The position numbers were made by a program, and so were the translations under genes. 64,000 nt of DNA from DASUGC01 sp035606665 (GTDB lineage: Bacteria > Acidobacteriota > Vicinamibacteria > Vicinamibacterales > SCN-69-37): the NCBI GenBank assembly GCA_035606665.1, contig DATNEY010000022.1:1-64000 (forward strand), read 5' to 3'. Shown in pieces: positions 37,272 to 45,854 of this stretch. Numbering within the stretch: position 1 is the first letter of the stretch; every line of letters begins with the position of its first letter. The notes beneath the pieces were generated by a model. The model was not told the DNA's origin. It made no database searches and saw only the letters and a program-made list of their open reading frames with translations.

Positions 37272-38299
37272 TTGCTGGGATCCAGGCTGCCGGCCGGCGT
37301 CGCCACGGGGCGAGGCTCGCGCGCGTACGGATCGCGACAGCTCTTCCAGATCTCGCTGTCCGAATCGGTCATGGCTTTGAGGCAGATGTGGCACTCATTG
37401 GCGAATCCCTGCCCTCGGACGAGACGTACGAGGGCATCGCGGCCGCCCACAGTCAACGCTCCCAGGAATCCATGCGCGCGCACCGACTGAAACTCGGGCC
37501 GGTCCTCGAGACGGGCGAACGCCGCCGGCAGCCCTCGTGCGTCCGTCGCCTCCGAGAAAGGCGATCCGGGGACGAACCGCGACCAACAGCAACCATGTAC
37601 GTTGTTCTCGTCATCCACGAGCGCGTTGCCCAACACGCAGCCTCGAGGAATCCGATCGAGATCCGACACGGCGTTGACGACGACCTGTTCCATCGACACG
37701 TTGTGCGGATCGGCCGCATTGCCGAACGGTACGGTGCGGGAATCGTGGAACTTGACCAGATGCCGCACATCGGCGAGGAGGTCGCGAAGCCGGCTGCGAT
37801 CCTCTTCCTTGGTGTAGACGATATGGACGATGGTCGAGACGCGCGCCTTGGCCGCCGCCCTGATCGCGCGCTCGTATTGAGTCACGTCGATGAATTCGAG
37901 GTGGTACTCGTCGTAGCTCAGAATCAGGATGTCGAGGCCGGACACACGCTCCATGAAGCGGTCCGCGGTGGCCGACGTCGCAGCCCAAACCGGCGCCGTC
38001 ACGATCGCACAGAGCAGTCCCGTTGACCGGCACGCCTCGATCGCCGTACGAATCAGGGGTGGATCGAGCGACGGTTCGCCACCGGCGAGCAATGCCATGT
38101 CGTACAAGGTCTGGTCGATCGCGGCGATCGTGGCCGCCAGCGTCTCGGCGCTGATCGTGGTCGCGTCGCCGGCATAGTTGTCGGAGAAGCCGACCGAACA
38201 GTGCCGGCAACGCAGCGGGCACCGATTGTTCAGGTTGATCGTCACGCTGCGGGCCGCGGTGCCCAGGGGATCGATCCCGTCGAACGCCGCGGGAATCAT
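37268..38299 (-). CDS. Radical SAM enzyme 3 of the cluster
   Basis: A 343-residue radical SAM protein. NNRCPLRCRHC gives the 4Fe-4S motif C27-x3-C31-x2-C34, and LLAGGEPSLDPP supplies the GGE motif. The C-terminal part has further cysteines (CVLGNAL, GCCWSRF, CHICLKAM, KSCRDPY), as in SPASM/twitch domains that bind auxiliary clusters. The ATG overlaps the upstream stop by 4 nt (ATGA). The arrangement is that of peptide-modifying radical SAM enzymes. The reaction is unknown. Confidence 0.82.
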   Translation of the reverse strand: MIPAAFDGIDPLGTAARSVTINLNNRCPLRCRHCSVGFSDNYAGDATTISAETLAATIAAIDQTLYDMALLAGGEPSLDPPLIRTAIEACRSTGLLCAIVTAPVWAATSATADRFMERVSGLDILILSYDEYHLEFIDVTQYERAIRAAAKARVSTIVHIVYTKEEDRSRLRDLLADVRHLVKFHDSRTVPFGNAADPHNVSMEQVVVNAVSDLDRIPRGCVLGNALVDDENNVHGCCWSRFVPGSPFSEATDARGLPAAFARLEDRPEFQSVRAHGFLGALTVGGRDALVRLVRGQGFANECHICLKAMTDSDSEIWKSCRDPYAREPRPVATPAGSLDPSK

Positions 38300-39495
38300 G
38301 ATGACCTCTTTTCGCGAATGACATCTGCCAGCGCGTCGAAATGCGCACGCGCAGGGCGGGCCAGCGCATCGTGAATCGCCGGCATACGATCGCGACCGGC
38401 GATGGCGCGATCGCATGCCTCGGCCAGGGAGATCGGACCCTCGAGCCAGGAATCTCGAGTCAAGTACTCGTCGAGCAGGCCGGTATCCGACATGAATTCC
38501 CGAACTTTGCTCGTGCCGATGACCGCACTGTAGTACGGATCGATGGCGACGAGGGGTGTTCCCGCCACGACCGCGAGGATGCAGGCGTGCAACCGGGACG
38601 CGACCAGGCAATCGAGCGATCGAATCCACGCCAGTGCATCAGCGCCGTCGGCGTCTCGTAGCGTCGCTTCATGAGCCGAGGCCACGCGGAGGACGTCGGC
38701 GGCCGTCGCCGCGTCTCCGTACACGGCGCCGAACGCGCACACCTCGAGGTCCGCATGCGCGGCGAGTTCAGCGAACGAGCGGGCCACGTGCGCCGTGAAC
38801 GCGGCCGCGCGCGCTCGCTCGTCGTCGTCCTGAAGGATCGCCGGCGGGACCGAGACATTGACCGCTGGATTGCGGTCGAGACCGCCGCTGTCTGCCGTCA
38901 AATGCGCGACAAATGCGTCGGCGTTTGACGAGGCGCCCAGGGCGAGACCAATCCGCCGACGTCGCGCACCGGGTTTGCCGGATCCTCGTGGTTGGTCGAA
39001 CAGCGTCACTGGATCGGGCACGACCTGGACAGGGTCCGTCACGCCGCACTCCTGCAGCAACTGCGCGGTGCGCCGGTTCCGAACGCTGCGATACGTCAGT
39101 CTGGCCGCCGCCGACTGGACGTACTTGCGCCAGACATCCGCAAGCGCCGGTACGAATTGCCCGTCACTGCAGACGGCATTCCACACGACCGGACATGCGT
39201 CCCTGAATCGGTCCGGATACGGCCCCAGATAGCACGTCTGCAGGGTCGGATGCACGAACGGCGGACCGATCAGGAGGGCGCCTCCGCCGATGACAATGGC
39301 GTCGAATTCGGATTCTCCGCACCACCGGCCTTCACCGTCGATGCTGACGAACGGCAACGAGTCGGACGGCCATGGGCTGAACGTCTGGAAGCTCGCCTCC
39401 GGCAAGCGCGCGCTCAACTCGCGCCGATTGACCGTGTCGAGCAGGCGGTCACCGAGATTGTCGAGGCCGCTCGCGTTCCACAACGCAATCCGCAC
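38296..39495 (-). CDS. Polysaccharide pyruvyl transferase-family protein
   Basis: A 399-residue GT-B-like protein. It begins MRIALWNASGLDNLGDRLL (the N-x-G-D motif), with IVIGGGALLIG, TYRSVRNRRTAQLLQECGV, VVPDPVTLFD and late SRLHACILAVVAGTPLVAIDPYYSA. These are the hallmarks of PF04230 (CsaB, AmsJ-type), enzymes that place a pyruvyl ketal on sugars from phosphoenolpyruvate. In the cluster it suggests the product carries a sugar that is pyruvylated, or that the fold has been reused. It lies 4 nt after the upstream radical SAM gene. Confidence 0.8.
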   Translation of the reverse strand: MRIALWNASGLDNLGDRLLDTVNRRELSARLPEASFQTFSPWPSDSLPFVSIDGEGRWCGESEFDAIVIGGGALLIGPPFVHPTLQTCYLGPYPDRFRDACPVVWNAVCSDGQFVPALADVWRKYVQSAAARLTYRSVRNRRTAQLLQECGVTDPVQVVPDPVTLFDQPRGSGKPGARRRRIGLALGASSNADAFVAHLTADSGGLDRNPAVNVSVPPAILQDDDERARAAAFTAHVARSFAELAAHADLEVCAFGAVYGDAATAADVLRVASAHEATLRDADGADALAWIRSLDCLVASRLHACILAVVAGTPLVAIDPYYSAVIGTSKVREFMSDTGLLDEYLTRDSWLEGPISLAEACDRAIAGRDRMPAIHDALARPARAHFDALADVIREKRSS

Positions 39496-39499
39496 GGAT

Positions 39500-40447
39500 C
39501 TAGTCCGCCCTCTCGCACATCTGCCCGGCTTCGACTCCGCCGCTGGCCGGTGCCATCAGAATCGGCTCGAACTCGGCCCATCCCCGGAGGTCCGTGTACT
39601 GTTTGTAGACGCCGCCGCATGCCTCGCGTACCGTGCAGGACGCGCACGGATCACCGTACGCCCGCATGACGTCGTTCATGAAGTCGTCGTAGCTGTCGAT
39701 GACCCGGCCTCGATAGAGCATTCGAATGTCGCGATACTCGTTGTTCAGATGCAAGCCCGCGTACTCCCTGACGGTGCAGTACGGAAACCCTTCCAGCGTC
39801 ACGCGGCGGCCGGCGGCGAGCGACGTCTCGATCGCCGGATAGAGGAAACGCCGGATTTCGTCGAATGCGGGCACCAGGCGCGACAGGCCGAAAATCGCGC
39901 TGCCGACTGGATGAAGGTTGGAGAAGTTGATGTGATCGACGCCAGCGTCCACGGCCAGCGCTGCGATCCCCGGCAGGTGACCGACATTGGTCCTGGTGAC
40001 GACGGTATTGGTACGCACCCGCGCGCCCAGCGCCTTCACGTTCTTGATGCCTTGCACCGTGCGGGCAAATCCGCCGGGAGTCCCGGTCTGTGGATCCTGG
40101 ATGCCGGCGCTGTCGCCATGCAGCGAGATGATGAACAACCGGACGCCGAGGTCCACGGTACGGCGCGCGAACTCGGGCCGCGCCAGCGAGATTCCATTCG
40201 TCTGCAGATGGACTTCCGGATACCCGCTCGATCGGATCAGCTCGAGAATCTCGACGAACCGTGGGTGAATCGTCGCCTCGCCGCCGTGAAGGTTGACCGC
40301 TTCGTACCCCTGTCCGGCATGGTCGCGCAGGAACTGCGTGACGTCATGCTCGTCAATACTGTCCGTCGTGTAGAGCGGTGACCCGACTACGCAGAACGAG
40401 CACTTGCTGTTGCACAAATCCGTCAGGTGAATGCTGAGACAGCGCAT
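39500..40447 (-). CDS. Radical SAM/SPASM enzyme 2 of the cluster
   Basis: A 315-residue protein beginning MRCLSIHLTDLCNSKCSFC, with the CX3CX2C motif at C12, C16, C19. NLHGGEATIHP is the GGE segment, and the (beta/alpha)6 barrel continues to HPVGSAIFG. The C-terminus has the compact SPASM motif CASCTVREACGGVY. Size and motifs fit peptide-maturase radical SAM enzymes (PqqE/MftC-like group), but no RRE-type leader-binding domain is obvious. It is 11 nt downstream of the glycosyltransferase-like gene. Confidence 0.85.
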   Translation of the reverse strand: MRCLSIHLTDLCNSKCSFCVVGSPLYTTDSIDEHDVTQFLRDHAGQGYEAVNLHGGEATIHPRFVEILELIRSSGYPEVHLQTNGISLARPEFARRTVDLGVRLFIISLHGDSAGIQDPQTGTPGGFARTVQGIKNVKALGARVRTNTVVTRTNVGHLPGIAALAVDAGVDHINFSNLHPVGSAIFGLSRLVPAFDEIRRFLYPAIETSLAAGRRVTLEGFPYCTVREYAGLHLNNEYRDIRMLYRGRVIDSYDDFMNDVMRAYGDPCASCTVREACGGVYKQYTDLRGWAEFEPILMAPASGGVEAGQMCERAD

Positions 40448-40458
40448 AACGATCTCCG

Positions 40459-41682
40459 CTATTGAAGGTAGGCGCCGAAGCGCTCGGCCGCCGAAGGCAG
40501 CCTGTGAACATCCGCCGCGTAGGCGTTCTGCCGTCCGACCGCCTCCTCGCGACAGGCCGCGTCGAACAGCAGCGTCCTGGCGATATTTGCGAACGCGGTT
40601 TCATCCAGCAGCTCGACGACGTGCAGCGCGCCCGCGTAGGGATTGTGTGCCAGCAGCGGCGCGAGAAACCGCTGGAATCCGAGGGGCCAGACCGCGAACG
40701 GGAACAGCGGAAGGGCTTCCGTCAGCCACGAACGCAGGGACGCCGAGCCACCGTTCGCCGCGACCGACCCGACATCGTCGGCCGTCGCCACCGTCCGCGA
40801 GTTGCGTACGACGAGCACGGGCACGCCGGCCGCGATCGCCGCGCCGATTGTGGTGGCGGAAATATTCAGCGACAGAAACAGATCGACGCTGCCGACAAGA
40901 CGCGCGAAGTTGTCGGGCGTCACCGCGGGCATCCACAGATACCGATCGCCGGCCCCTTCAAGCATCAATGGCGCCGGCCCGACGTGAATCAGACGAACCT
41001 CAGGACCGATGTTCTCGAGATACTGCCAGAGCAGTTTCGGCACCGCCGCGCCGATCCGCCTGCCCTCGGCGTCAGGCTTGTCATGTTGCCAGCCAGCCGT
41101 GCAGAAGAGGACCGCGCGATCCGTGTTCTTCAGGCCCAGGTTGGCGCGGATGTGCCGGCGAACGCTGGACGCCACGGAAGCGGCCGGTGGCAGACTGCGG
41201 TAGGCACCCTGCGACGCCGGATGACCGATCGGTACCGGCACCAGGCGCCGATCGACCTTCTCAATCCAGGTGCCGATGTTCCACTGCTCGGCGCCGTAGA
41301 CGTCGACCGTGGATCCCGTGAGCGCGTACTGCCAGGTGTCGATCGCGATGATGGGCAAGTCGTAGTCGAGGATTCGTTCGGGGTCCAGCCCGAAGCGGGT
41401 CAACGTGTAGTTGGTGGTGAGAAAGTCAGAAAGCACGAGCGACGACAGGTTGTCGTTGGCGACGCAGTCATCGAGCCAGACTTGGATTAGGGGCAGCGCG
41501 TGATCGGGAATCTCCTGCACCTCAAACCCGCTTCCGGCCAGCGCCGGCATGCTCCCGCTGTGAGCCATGAACGACACGGTGTCTCCCGCATCGCGGACCT
41601 GCCTGGCGACCGTGAGCCCGAGCGTCGTTTCGCCCCAGCCTTTGCGAGAAAGCGCGAGGAACAGGTGTTTACGTCCGGACAT
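40459..41682 (-). CDS. Glycosyltransferase-like protein A (GT-B, MurG/UGT-like)
   Basis: A 407-residue protein with two Rossmann-like halves. The start GRKHLFLALSRKGWGETTLGLTVARQ and later IRLIHVGPAPL, RYLWMPAVTPDNFARLVGSVDLFLSLNISATTIGAAIAAGVPVLVV resemble the GT1/GT28 pattern (glycine-rich N-terminal strand, then a PxxE-less acceptor loop). It is a paralogue of the neighbouring protein at 41693-42913, colinear over the whole length. No classical PSPG box is intact, so sugar-transfer activity is inferred. Confidence 0.6.
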   Translation of the reverse strand: MSGRKHLFLALSRKGWGETTLGLTVARQVRDAGDTVSFMAHSGSMPALAGSGFEVQEIPDHALPLIQVWLDDCVANDNLSSLVLSDFLTTNYTLTRFGLDPERILDYDLPIIAIDTWQYALTGSTVDVYGAEQWNIGTWIEKVDRRLVPVPIGHPASQGAYRSLPPAASVASSVRRHIRANLGLKNTDRAVLFCTAGWQHDKPDAEGRRIGAAVPKLLWQYLENIGPEVRLIHVGPAPLMLEGAGDRYLWMPAVTPDNFARLVGSVDLFLSLNISATTIGAAIAAGVPVLVVRNSRTVATADDVGSVAANGGSASLRSWLTEALPLFPFAVWPLGFQRFLAPLLAHNPYAGALHVVELLDETAFANIARTLLFDAACREEAVGRQNAYAADVHRLPSAAERFGAYLQ

Positions 41683-41692
41683 GCGCCTTGCC

Positions 41693-42913
41693 CTAGTTGA
41701 GGTACTGATTGATGAGCTGACCCGCCGTCGGCAACTCGCCGACGCGCGCCACGTACTTGCTCATTCGGTCTTTCGCGCCGTCGCGGGCTGACGTGTCGAA
41801 AATCAGCTGCCGGCCGGTGCTGACGAAGCGCGGCTCGTCGAGGATCTCGACGACCTCGACCACCGAACAATAAGGATTGTCGCGGAGGAGCGGCGCAAGG
41901 TACTGCCGGTACCCGAGCGGCCACAGGCTGAACGAATACCACGGTAGAGCGCCCGCGATCAGTTCGCGGACGGCGGGCGAGATCGGCGCCGGCGCGGTCG
42001 CTTCGATTTCCTCCAGCGTGTCGCCGCTGTACGAGTTCTGCACGACGATCACCGGAACGCCGGCGGCGACGGCGCGGGCATTGGTCGTCGCGGAGATATT
42101 GGCGGACAGGACGAAATCGACGGTGCCGAGGACGTCCGTGAACGTCTCCGGCGGGAGGGACGGCCGCCAGAGGTACCGGTCGTCGGTGACCGACAGGCTC
42201 AACGGCGCCGGGCCGACGTGAAGCAGCCGAATCTGCTCATCGATTTGTCGAAGGTATCGCCAGAGGATTTCCGGTACGGCGTGCTGCAGGCGGCGCCCCC
42301 GCGCATTCTGGACCTGGTGCTGCCAGTCAGCCGTGCAGAAGAGAACGACGGGAGCCTGATCCAGCCCCAGCCCGCGCCGCACGGCCGCGCGCGCGGCGGG
42401 GCGCAATGGTGCGTCGGTGCCGAGCGCGCGATACGCGGCCTCGGCGGTGGGCCGCCCGAACGGGACGGGCACGAGTCGGCCGGCGACGCGGTCGATGCCA
42501 GTCGCGCGTGGCTTGCTTGCCTCGCCAAACAAGTCGACATCGCAGTCGGTCTCGGCGGAATTCCAAATGTCGAGTGCCAATACTGGAACGCCGTACGCCC
42601 ACAAGAACATCGGGTCGATGTCCCGCCGCAGGAAATAGTTGGCGCAACCGTGAAAGTCGCACAGCACGACTGAATCAGGACGTTCGCTCTCGATGCACGC
42701 CTCGATGTACATCCGGCTCAGGCCGTTCATGTGCGGCGTCAATTCGTCGAAAGGAAAACCCGCGGCCGCGACGACCGGGGTGCTGGCACTATGGACCACG
42801 AAGCGACAGTCGTCGCCGGCGGCGCGCAACTCCTCCGCGATCGTCACGCCGAGAGAGGTCCTACCCCACGCTGCGGAGTCGAGCGCGAGGAAGAGGTGTC
42901 TCCGGCCGCTCAT
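41693..42913 (-). CDS. Glycosyltransferase-like protein B (paralogue of A)
   Basis: A 406-residue paralogue of protein A: GRRHLFLALDSAAWGRTSLGVTIAEEL aligns with A's start, VVLFCTADWQHQ with VLFCTAGWQHD, and DFVLSANISATTNARAVAAGVPVIVVQNS with the donor-loop region. ATG 42913 lies 53 nt inside the upstream nucleotidyltransferase gene, an unusually long overlap. The next gene begins 10 nt later. Two diverged tandem copies suggest either two sugar additions or a heterodimer. Confidence 0.6.
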   Translation of the reverse strand: MSGRRHLFLALDSAAWGRTSLGVTIAEELRAAGDDCRFVVHSASTPVVAAAGFPFDELTPHMNGLSRMYIEACIESERPDSVVLCDFHGCANYFLRRDIDPMFLWAYGVPVLALDIWNSAETDCDVDLFGEASKPRATGIDRVAGRLVPVPFGRPTAEAAYRALGTDAPLRPAARAAVRRGLGLDQAPVVLFCTADWQHQVQNARGRRLQHAVPEILWRYLRQIDEQIRLLHVGPAPLSLSVTDDRYLWRPSLPPETFTDVLGTVDFVLSANISATTNARAVAAGVPVIVVQNSYSGDTLEEIEATAPAPISPAVRELIAGALPWYSFSLWPLGYRQYLAPLLRDNPYCSVVEVVEILDEPRFVSTGRQLIFDTSARDGAKDRMSKYVARVGELPTAGQLINQYLN

Positions 42914-43670
42914 TGCTGTACCCCTGCGGAAAGACCATCGCCGCCAGCCGTTCGCCGGTTCCGAGGTCCGTGTAGGCGCCCGACGCGAAGTAGACGCCGC
43001 GCACATCCAGCCCGTGCGCGATCGCCTCGTTGAAGAAGTGTCCGATCGACAGACCGCGAAGGTCGGCGAGCGGCCGGTGAAGAAACGCCGTGAACGCCGG
43101 CGTCCAGGCTGCGACGCCCCAGGTGTTGCGCAGATCGGTCGATGGGGGCTTCTCCTGCACCTCGATCACCCGCTGATCGCCATCGAGCCGCACCGGACCC
43201 AGTTGGCACGGGTCGGACGACGGGAACACGCCCAGCACGAGATCGGCGCCGGTCTGCGAGAGCGTGGCGCGGACTACGCCCAACGATTCCGAGGGTGTGA
43301 AGACGGTGTCCGGCAGCGCCAGACACACATTGCAGTCGGACACCCAGTCGAAGGCGGCGTCCACCGCCGCCGCCAGGCCGAGCGGCTCCGGTTGGTTGAC
43401 GTACGCGAGGCTGACGCCCACGTCGGCCCCGTTGCCGAGGTACCGGAGCATTTCCGGCTTTCGATCCGAGGTCACCACGATGCATCGGGGTACGCCGGCG
43501 TCGCGCATGGCGAGAAGGGCGTATTGGACGGCCATGATCGGGCGCACGGCGCCCGTCTCCGGCTCGGTGACGAAGGCGATTGGCAGAAGTTCCTTGGGAC
43601 ACGTCATGGGGTTCAATCGCGACCCCAGGCCGGCTGCCGGCAGAATTCCGATGAATCTCGACCCACTCAT
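42861..43670 (-). CDS. Sugar-1-phosphate nucleotidyltransferase
   Basis: A 269-residue NTP_transferase protein beginning MSGSRFIGILPAAGLGSRLNPMTCPKELLPI, the G-x-G-x-R-(L)-x-P-x-T-x-x-x-P-K signature of glucose-1-phosphate uridylyl/thymidylyltransferases. Asp in CLALPDTVF binds metal, and VQEKPP and YTDLGTGERL complete the pattern. ATG 43670 is chosen over TTG 43691. It presumably supplies NDP-sugar to the two glycosyltransferase-like proteins. It starts 103 nt downstream of the precursor gene. Confidence 0.85.
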   Translation of the reverse strand: MSGSRFIGILPAAGLGSRLNPMTCPKELLPIAFVTEPETGAVRPIMAVQYALLAMRDAGVPRCIVVTSDRKPEMLRYLGNGADVGVSLAYVNQPEPLGLAAAVDAAFDWVSDCNVCLALPDTVFTPSESLGVVRATLSQTGADLVLGVFPSSDPCQLGPVRLDGDQRVIEVQEKPPSTDLRNTWGVAAWTPAFTAFLHRPLADLRGLSIGHFFNEAIAHGLDVRGVYFASGAYTDLGTGERLAAMVFPQGYSNERPETPLPRARLRSVG

Positions 43671-43773
43671 GCCGCGCGCTCTCCCGTGCAAAACTTCTGA
43701 ACGTCGGTCGCGACCGCTGCGATGCGGCGGGCCGCCACACAGTGCGTGACGGCCCGTCGCAACCGATCGCGAT

Positions 43774-43998
43774 CTAGTCGTAATCGGCCTGCGGACCGCC
43801 GGGGCCGGCGTGTCCGCCGACGACTCCCAGGTGGGTCCTGGCGCCGGCAGCCGCCGTCCCCAGCTGCTTGAGCTGGGTCACCTGCGCATCGCTCAAGTGG
43901 AAATGGGTCTTGAGGCTGGTTGGGTTGTTGACGAGCTCGTTCGCAAACACCGGGTCCTTTGAAGCCAGTCGCAACGCGTCCTTGATAGTCAATGCCAT
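43774..43998 (-). CDS. Putative RiPP precursor peptide
   Basis: A 74-residue peptide with an excellent Shine-Dalgarno (GAGGAGA) before ATG 43998. Residues 1-47 (opening MALTIKDALRLASKDPVF) look like an NHLP/Os1348-type leader: helix, D-P-x-F, L-x-x-x-P, then L-S-D-A-Q-V-x-x-L. Residues 48-74 form the likely core, rich in Gly/Ala, with two Thr, His56, His63, two Pro and a C-terminal A-D-Y-D. It has no Cys and only Ser residues within the leader. It lies between radical SAM 1 and the nucleotidyltransferase, the position expected for a precursor. Confidence 0.75.
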   Translation of the reverse strand: MALTIKDALRLASKDPVFANELVNNPTSLKTHFHLSDAQVTQLKQLGTAAAGARTHLGVVGGHAGPGGPQADYD

Positions 43999-44111
43999 CG
44001 TGCTCTCCTCATCGTTGAAGTGGGTTGCGGATCGATGCTGATCGTTGTCGTGCCATTCCTCCCGCCCCTGTCGCGGACTGCGTTCCACGGCGCTACACGG
44101 CCGTGGCACCG

Positions 44112-45122
44112 TCACGGCAAGGGATCTTCGCCTCCAATCAGCGCAAGGCGCATGTCAATCGCGTCACGAACCTCGGGTCTGGCCACGTGACGCGCCAACG
44201 CCGCTCGACCGGCCGGCGTCGACAGTGTCGAAAAACACATGTCGCATTCCGTTGTGAATCCATCGCGGCCCACGGCATCGATGAGTCCCGGCTCGTGCTC
44301 GAAGAGCGCGGCAACGCCATGGGCTCCGTGGGTCCGGAGAAACTGATAGTCGGGTCGCGCCCCAGCCGTCGCCATCAGATCGGCGAACGAGTGTTCGCGG
44401 AGATTCCCGAGGTAATACGGCAGGTGCCGCAGGTCACGATGGGCGGCCGCCTTCCCCGTGTGGCAACTGAAGAGGTCGCCGTTGGGATTCACGATCGGCG
44501 TGCCAATCTCGCAGTCGCAGCGATACTCGCTGGCCTTCGGGGCGCGCAGCGGCCCTTGACGGAGCAGCACCTTCTTGGAGAAATACGGATTCGGAATGAC
44601 ACGGCCACCGCCGTACCGCAAGCGATCGCCGTATTGTGCGTAGCGGCTGCGCACCTCGGCGTGTTCCTCGTCGTTCGAGTAGGTGATGGTAATCGTGATC
44701 TTTGGTATGCCGAGTTCGATCGCCGCATCAATCACGTTGTAGACGTACTGGTATGGGACATTGCGCTGATGGTAGGGATCGGAGCTCAGATACAGGTGCT
44801 TGAGACCCGGCAGTTGCCGCAGGGTTGATCGGGCCGCGTCAAGCGACGTGCCCCAGAAGGAACTCGTGAACACCGCGGCCGGCGTGCCGTGCGATTCAGC
44901 CATCGCGACGCCGCGTACGAGGCACTCGAGCCGTTCGAATGACTCACCCCCGGTAAAAATAATGAGCCCCACGCCGTACGCGCACGTCTGGTCGACCCAG
45001 TCCGCCAGTTCGTCCGGATCCGACTCTCGTTCCCGCACCGCACCTATGAAGCCGCAGTGGGCACAGCCGACGTGACACACCTCGGTTACGCTGACCAGAA
45101 TGGAGCGAAACCGCGGTCCCAT
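44112..45122 (-). CDS. Radical SAM/SPASM-like enzyme 1 of the cluster
   Basis: A 336-residue radical SAM protein. VTEVCHVGCAHC gives C16-x3-C20-x2-C23, and IIFTGGESFERLE gives the GGE motif. The C-terminal section has YRCDCEIG, LFSCHTGKAAA and ECDMCFS, i.e. auxiliary-cluster cysteines of SPASM/twitch type. ATG 45122 is preferred, and an in-frame TTG lies at 45188. The sequence TTGACA at 45188-45183 could be a -35 for the operon. It is the first gene of the cluster, 113 nt before the precursor gene. Confidence 0.82.
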   Translation of the reverse strand: MGPRFRSILVSVTEVCHVGCAHCGFIGAVRERESDPDELADWVDQTCAYGVGLIIFTGGESFERLECLVRGVAMAESHGTPAAVFTSSFWGTSLDAARSTLRQLPGLKHLYLSSDPYHQRNVPYQYVYNVIDAAIELGIPKITITITYSNDEEHAEVRSRYAQYGDRLRYGGGRVIPNPYFSKKVLLRQGPLRAPKASEYRCDCEIGTPIVNPNGDLFSCHTGKAAAHRDLRHLPYYLGNLREHSFADLMATAGARPDYQFLRTHGAHGVAALFEHEPGLIDAVGRDGFTTECDMCFSTLSTPAGRAALARHVARPEVRDAIDMRLALIGGEDPLP

Positions 45123-45269
45123 GAACGGCTCTAGTTGTGCTCGACGGTGAAGCCCGCCAACTCTTTCAGAGAACCCTGGGAGTGTCAAGGGTTGCGGTCA
45201 CGATCGGTCGACGTCGCGTCTCAGAGGAGACTCGCGACTGGGCTATGGAGGTTCAACTTGACCGCAGGG

Positions 45270-45834
45270 CTAGCGGGGCCGAGGCATAAAATCATTCGGG
45301 TGCGCGGCAAACCAGGTGTCGCGGCCTCCAAATCTTGCGCGCATCGTCAACTGCTGGTCAGCCTTGACCGAGTTGCGTCTCTGGAGTTCGCGCTGCTGCG
45401 CGGCCGTGAGCGTAATCGTGCCTATGAGACTCTCGTCCGGATCCGGGCCGAGATACGCGTTCAGGCGTTACCAACTCGTTAATGCGGCCCACCACAAAGA
45501 GTTTCGATCGCCCCAGCGCCGCCTCCACCTCGTGCATGAAGTTGTTGCCATTCCAATGGATGTGGCAGTCGCCATAGACCACCAGGGTGCGATTGGCGGG
45601 TTCCTTGGCCAGATGCTCTGCCAGGAGATGCGGCATGAGGTTCGTCTTGTTGGGATAGCGAGCGAGATCCTTAGTTACCTTGGCTATCGACCAGTCGATT
45701 CCTTCATTGCCACCGACCAACCGGATGCGTTTCGCCGGCGCAAGGCCCTGGTTGACGTCCCGCAGCGTTTCAGACGACCGCGCGCCCGTCGTCACGATCG
45801 GGGAGGTTCGGCCGGCGCGGCGTCGCGAGCGTCA
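45270..45834 (-). pseudogene. Frameshifted, N-truncated remnant of a conserved hypothetical gene
   Basis: One frame (45834 down to about 45478) encodes LRDVNQGLAPAKRIRLVGGNEGIDWSIAKV, then LVVYGDCHIHWNG and KLFVVGRINELV. A different frame (about 45478 to the TAG at 45270) continues RLNAYLGPDPDESLIGTITLTAAQQREL and ends WFAAHPNDFMPRPR. Together they look like the C-terminal half of a single protein family seen in this type of genome. The N-terminal half is absent; the remnant ends about 20 nt before the tRNA-Leu gene. Positions of more than 20 residues are given only as coordinates. Confidence 0.6.
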
Positions 45835-45854
45835 GCGGCTAACATTGGGATCAC

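Noticed and set aside
34926..45122. Reading the cluster as an ordinary capsule or exopolysaccharide locus
   Set aside because: CapA-like, pyruvyl-transferase-like and nucleotidyltransferase genes would fit, but there is no flippase, polymerase or priming transferase, while three radical SAM enzymes and a leader-core peptide gene are present. Kept as the main alternative.
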